Shown: positions 21,595 through 21,646 of the stretch, piece by piece
Numbering within the stretch: position 1 is the stretch's first letter
Layout: every line of letters begins with the position of its first letter
Origin: JAQVEM01 sp964556165
GTDB taxonomy: Bacteria > Actinomycetota > Humimicrobiia > Humimicrobiales > Humimicrobiaceae
DNA: 21,646 bases
Direction: 5' to 3'
Assembly (NCBI GenBank): GCA_964556165.1
Contig: CAZKVH010000022.1
Span: forward strand, 1 to 21,646
The notes under the pieces: model-generated
The model's database searches: none
What the model saw: only the letters and a program-made list of their open reading frames with translations
Told to the model about the DNA's origin: nothing
Translations under genes and position numbers: made by a program

Positions 21595-21646
21595 TGGTAG
21601 CGGGGATAGGATTTGAACCTATGACCTTCGGGTTATGAGCCCGACG
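21595..21646 (-). tRNA. Initiator tRNA-fMet (CAT), 5' part beyond the window
   Basis: Read leftward, the sequence gives an anticodon stem TCGGG/CCCGA around loop CTCATAA (anticodon CAT, plus-strand bases 21635-21637). A variable loop AGGTC, T-arm ATAGG-TTCAAAT-CCTAT, acceptor 3' strand CCCCGCT, discriminator A and an encoded CCA (ending at 21595) follow. Three consecutive G-C pairs next to the anticodon loop are the hallmark of initiator tRNA, and the arm is nearly identical to E. coli tRNA-fMet. The D-arm and 5' acceptor strand are cut off. Position 72 is U, where most bacterial initiators have A. Confidence 0.95.

Noticed and set aside
1..21646. CRISPR array, insertion sequence, prophage or integration site
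   Set aside because: No regularly spaced repeats, transposase, integrase or flanking direct repeats were seen. The window is ordinary chromosomal gene order.

Overview
The window is AT-rich bacterial DNA with tightly packed genes, nearly all transcribed leftward (minus strand). The order tilS-hpt-ftsH-folE-folP-folBK is the block seen in Gram-positive-type lineages and is especially like the Actinomycetota arrangement. The other genes (ferredoxin-carrying MinD-type ATPases, a COG1433 NifX/NifB-like protein, DUF134, DUF5320, DUF1638, a DUF2099 'methanogenesis marker 8' protein) are typical of strict anaerobes. An uncultivated anaerobic Gram-positive-type bacterium fits best; I cannot place it to genus. 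Many starts are non-ATG (TTG or GTG, one apparently ATT).

Layout, right to left. At the right edge is the 3' part of an initiator tRNA-Met. Next is a housekeeping block: lipoprotein, YmdB-family phosphodiesterase, tilS, hpt, ftsH, then (after a probable terminator) folE, folP and a folB-folK fusion ending in a strong terminator at about 12744-12764. A near-consensus promoter then starts a DUF5320 protein, Mrp and a COG0731-type radical SAM protein. A second promoter (about 10355-10382) starts a long operon: glycine-rich/zinc-ribbon protein, DUF134 regulator, COG1433 protein, two MinD/ferredoxin ATPases, DUF2099 protein and a COG1237 metallo-beta-lactamase protein. The two units together look like the 'orange protein' (ORP)/Fe-S ATPase gene sets of anaerobes.

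The only plus-strand genes are a DUF1638 protein and a TrmO-type tRNA methyltransferase with an added coiled-coil N-terminus (4037-5496). To their left, on the minus strand, are an FAD/NAD(P) disulfide-reductase-type enzyme, a small J-domain protein translationally coupled to a SAM methyltransferase, and a DUF89/ARMT1-type phosphatase. The leftmost 180 bases hold no recognisable gene, but they do hold a consensus -35 promoter, a pseudoknot-capable hairpin and a strong terminator, which together look like a small RNA or an attenuated leader.

How the genes work together (inference): the right half makes folate, modifies tRNA-Ile2, salvages purines and maintains membrane proteins. The middle probably assembles or inserts a metal or Fe-S cofactor into a redox or C1-metabolism protein. 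The best candidate for an undescribed system is the ORP-like cluster with its DUF2099 and metallo-beta-lactamase partners. The left-edge RNA is the second candidate.
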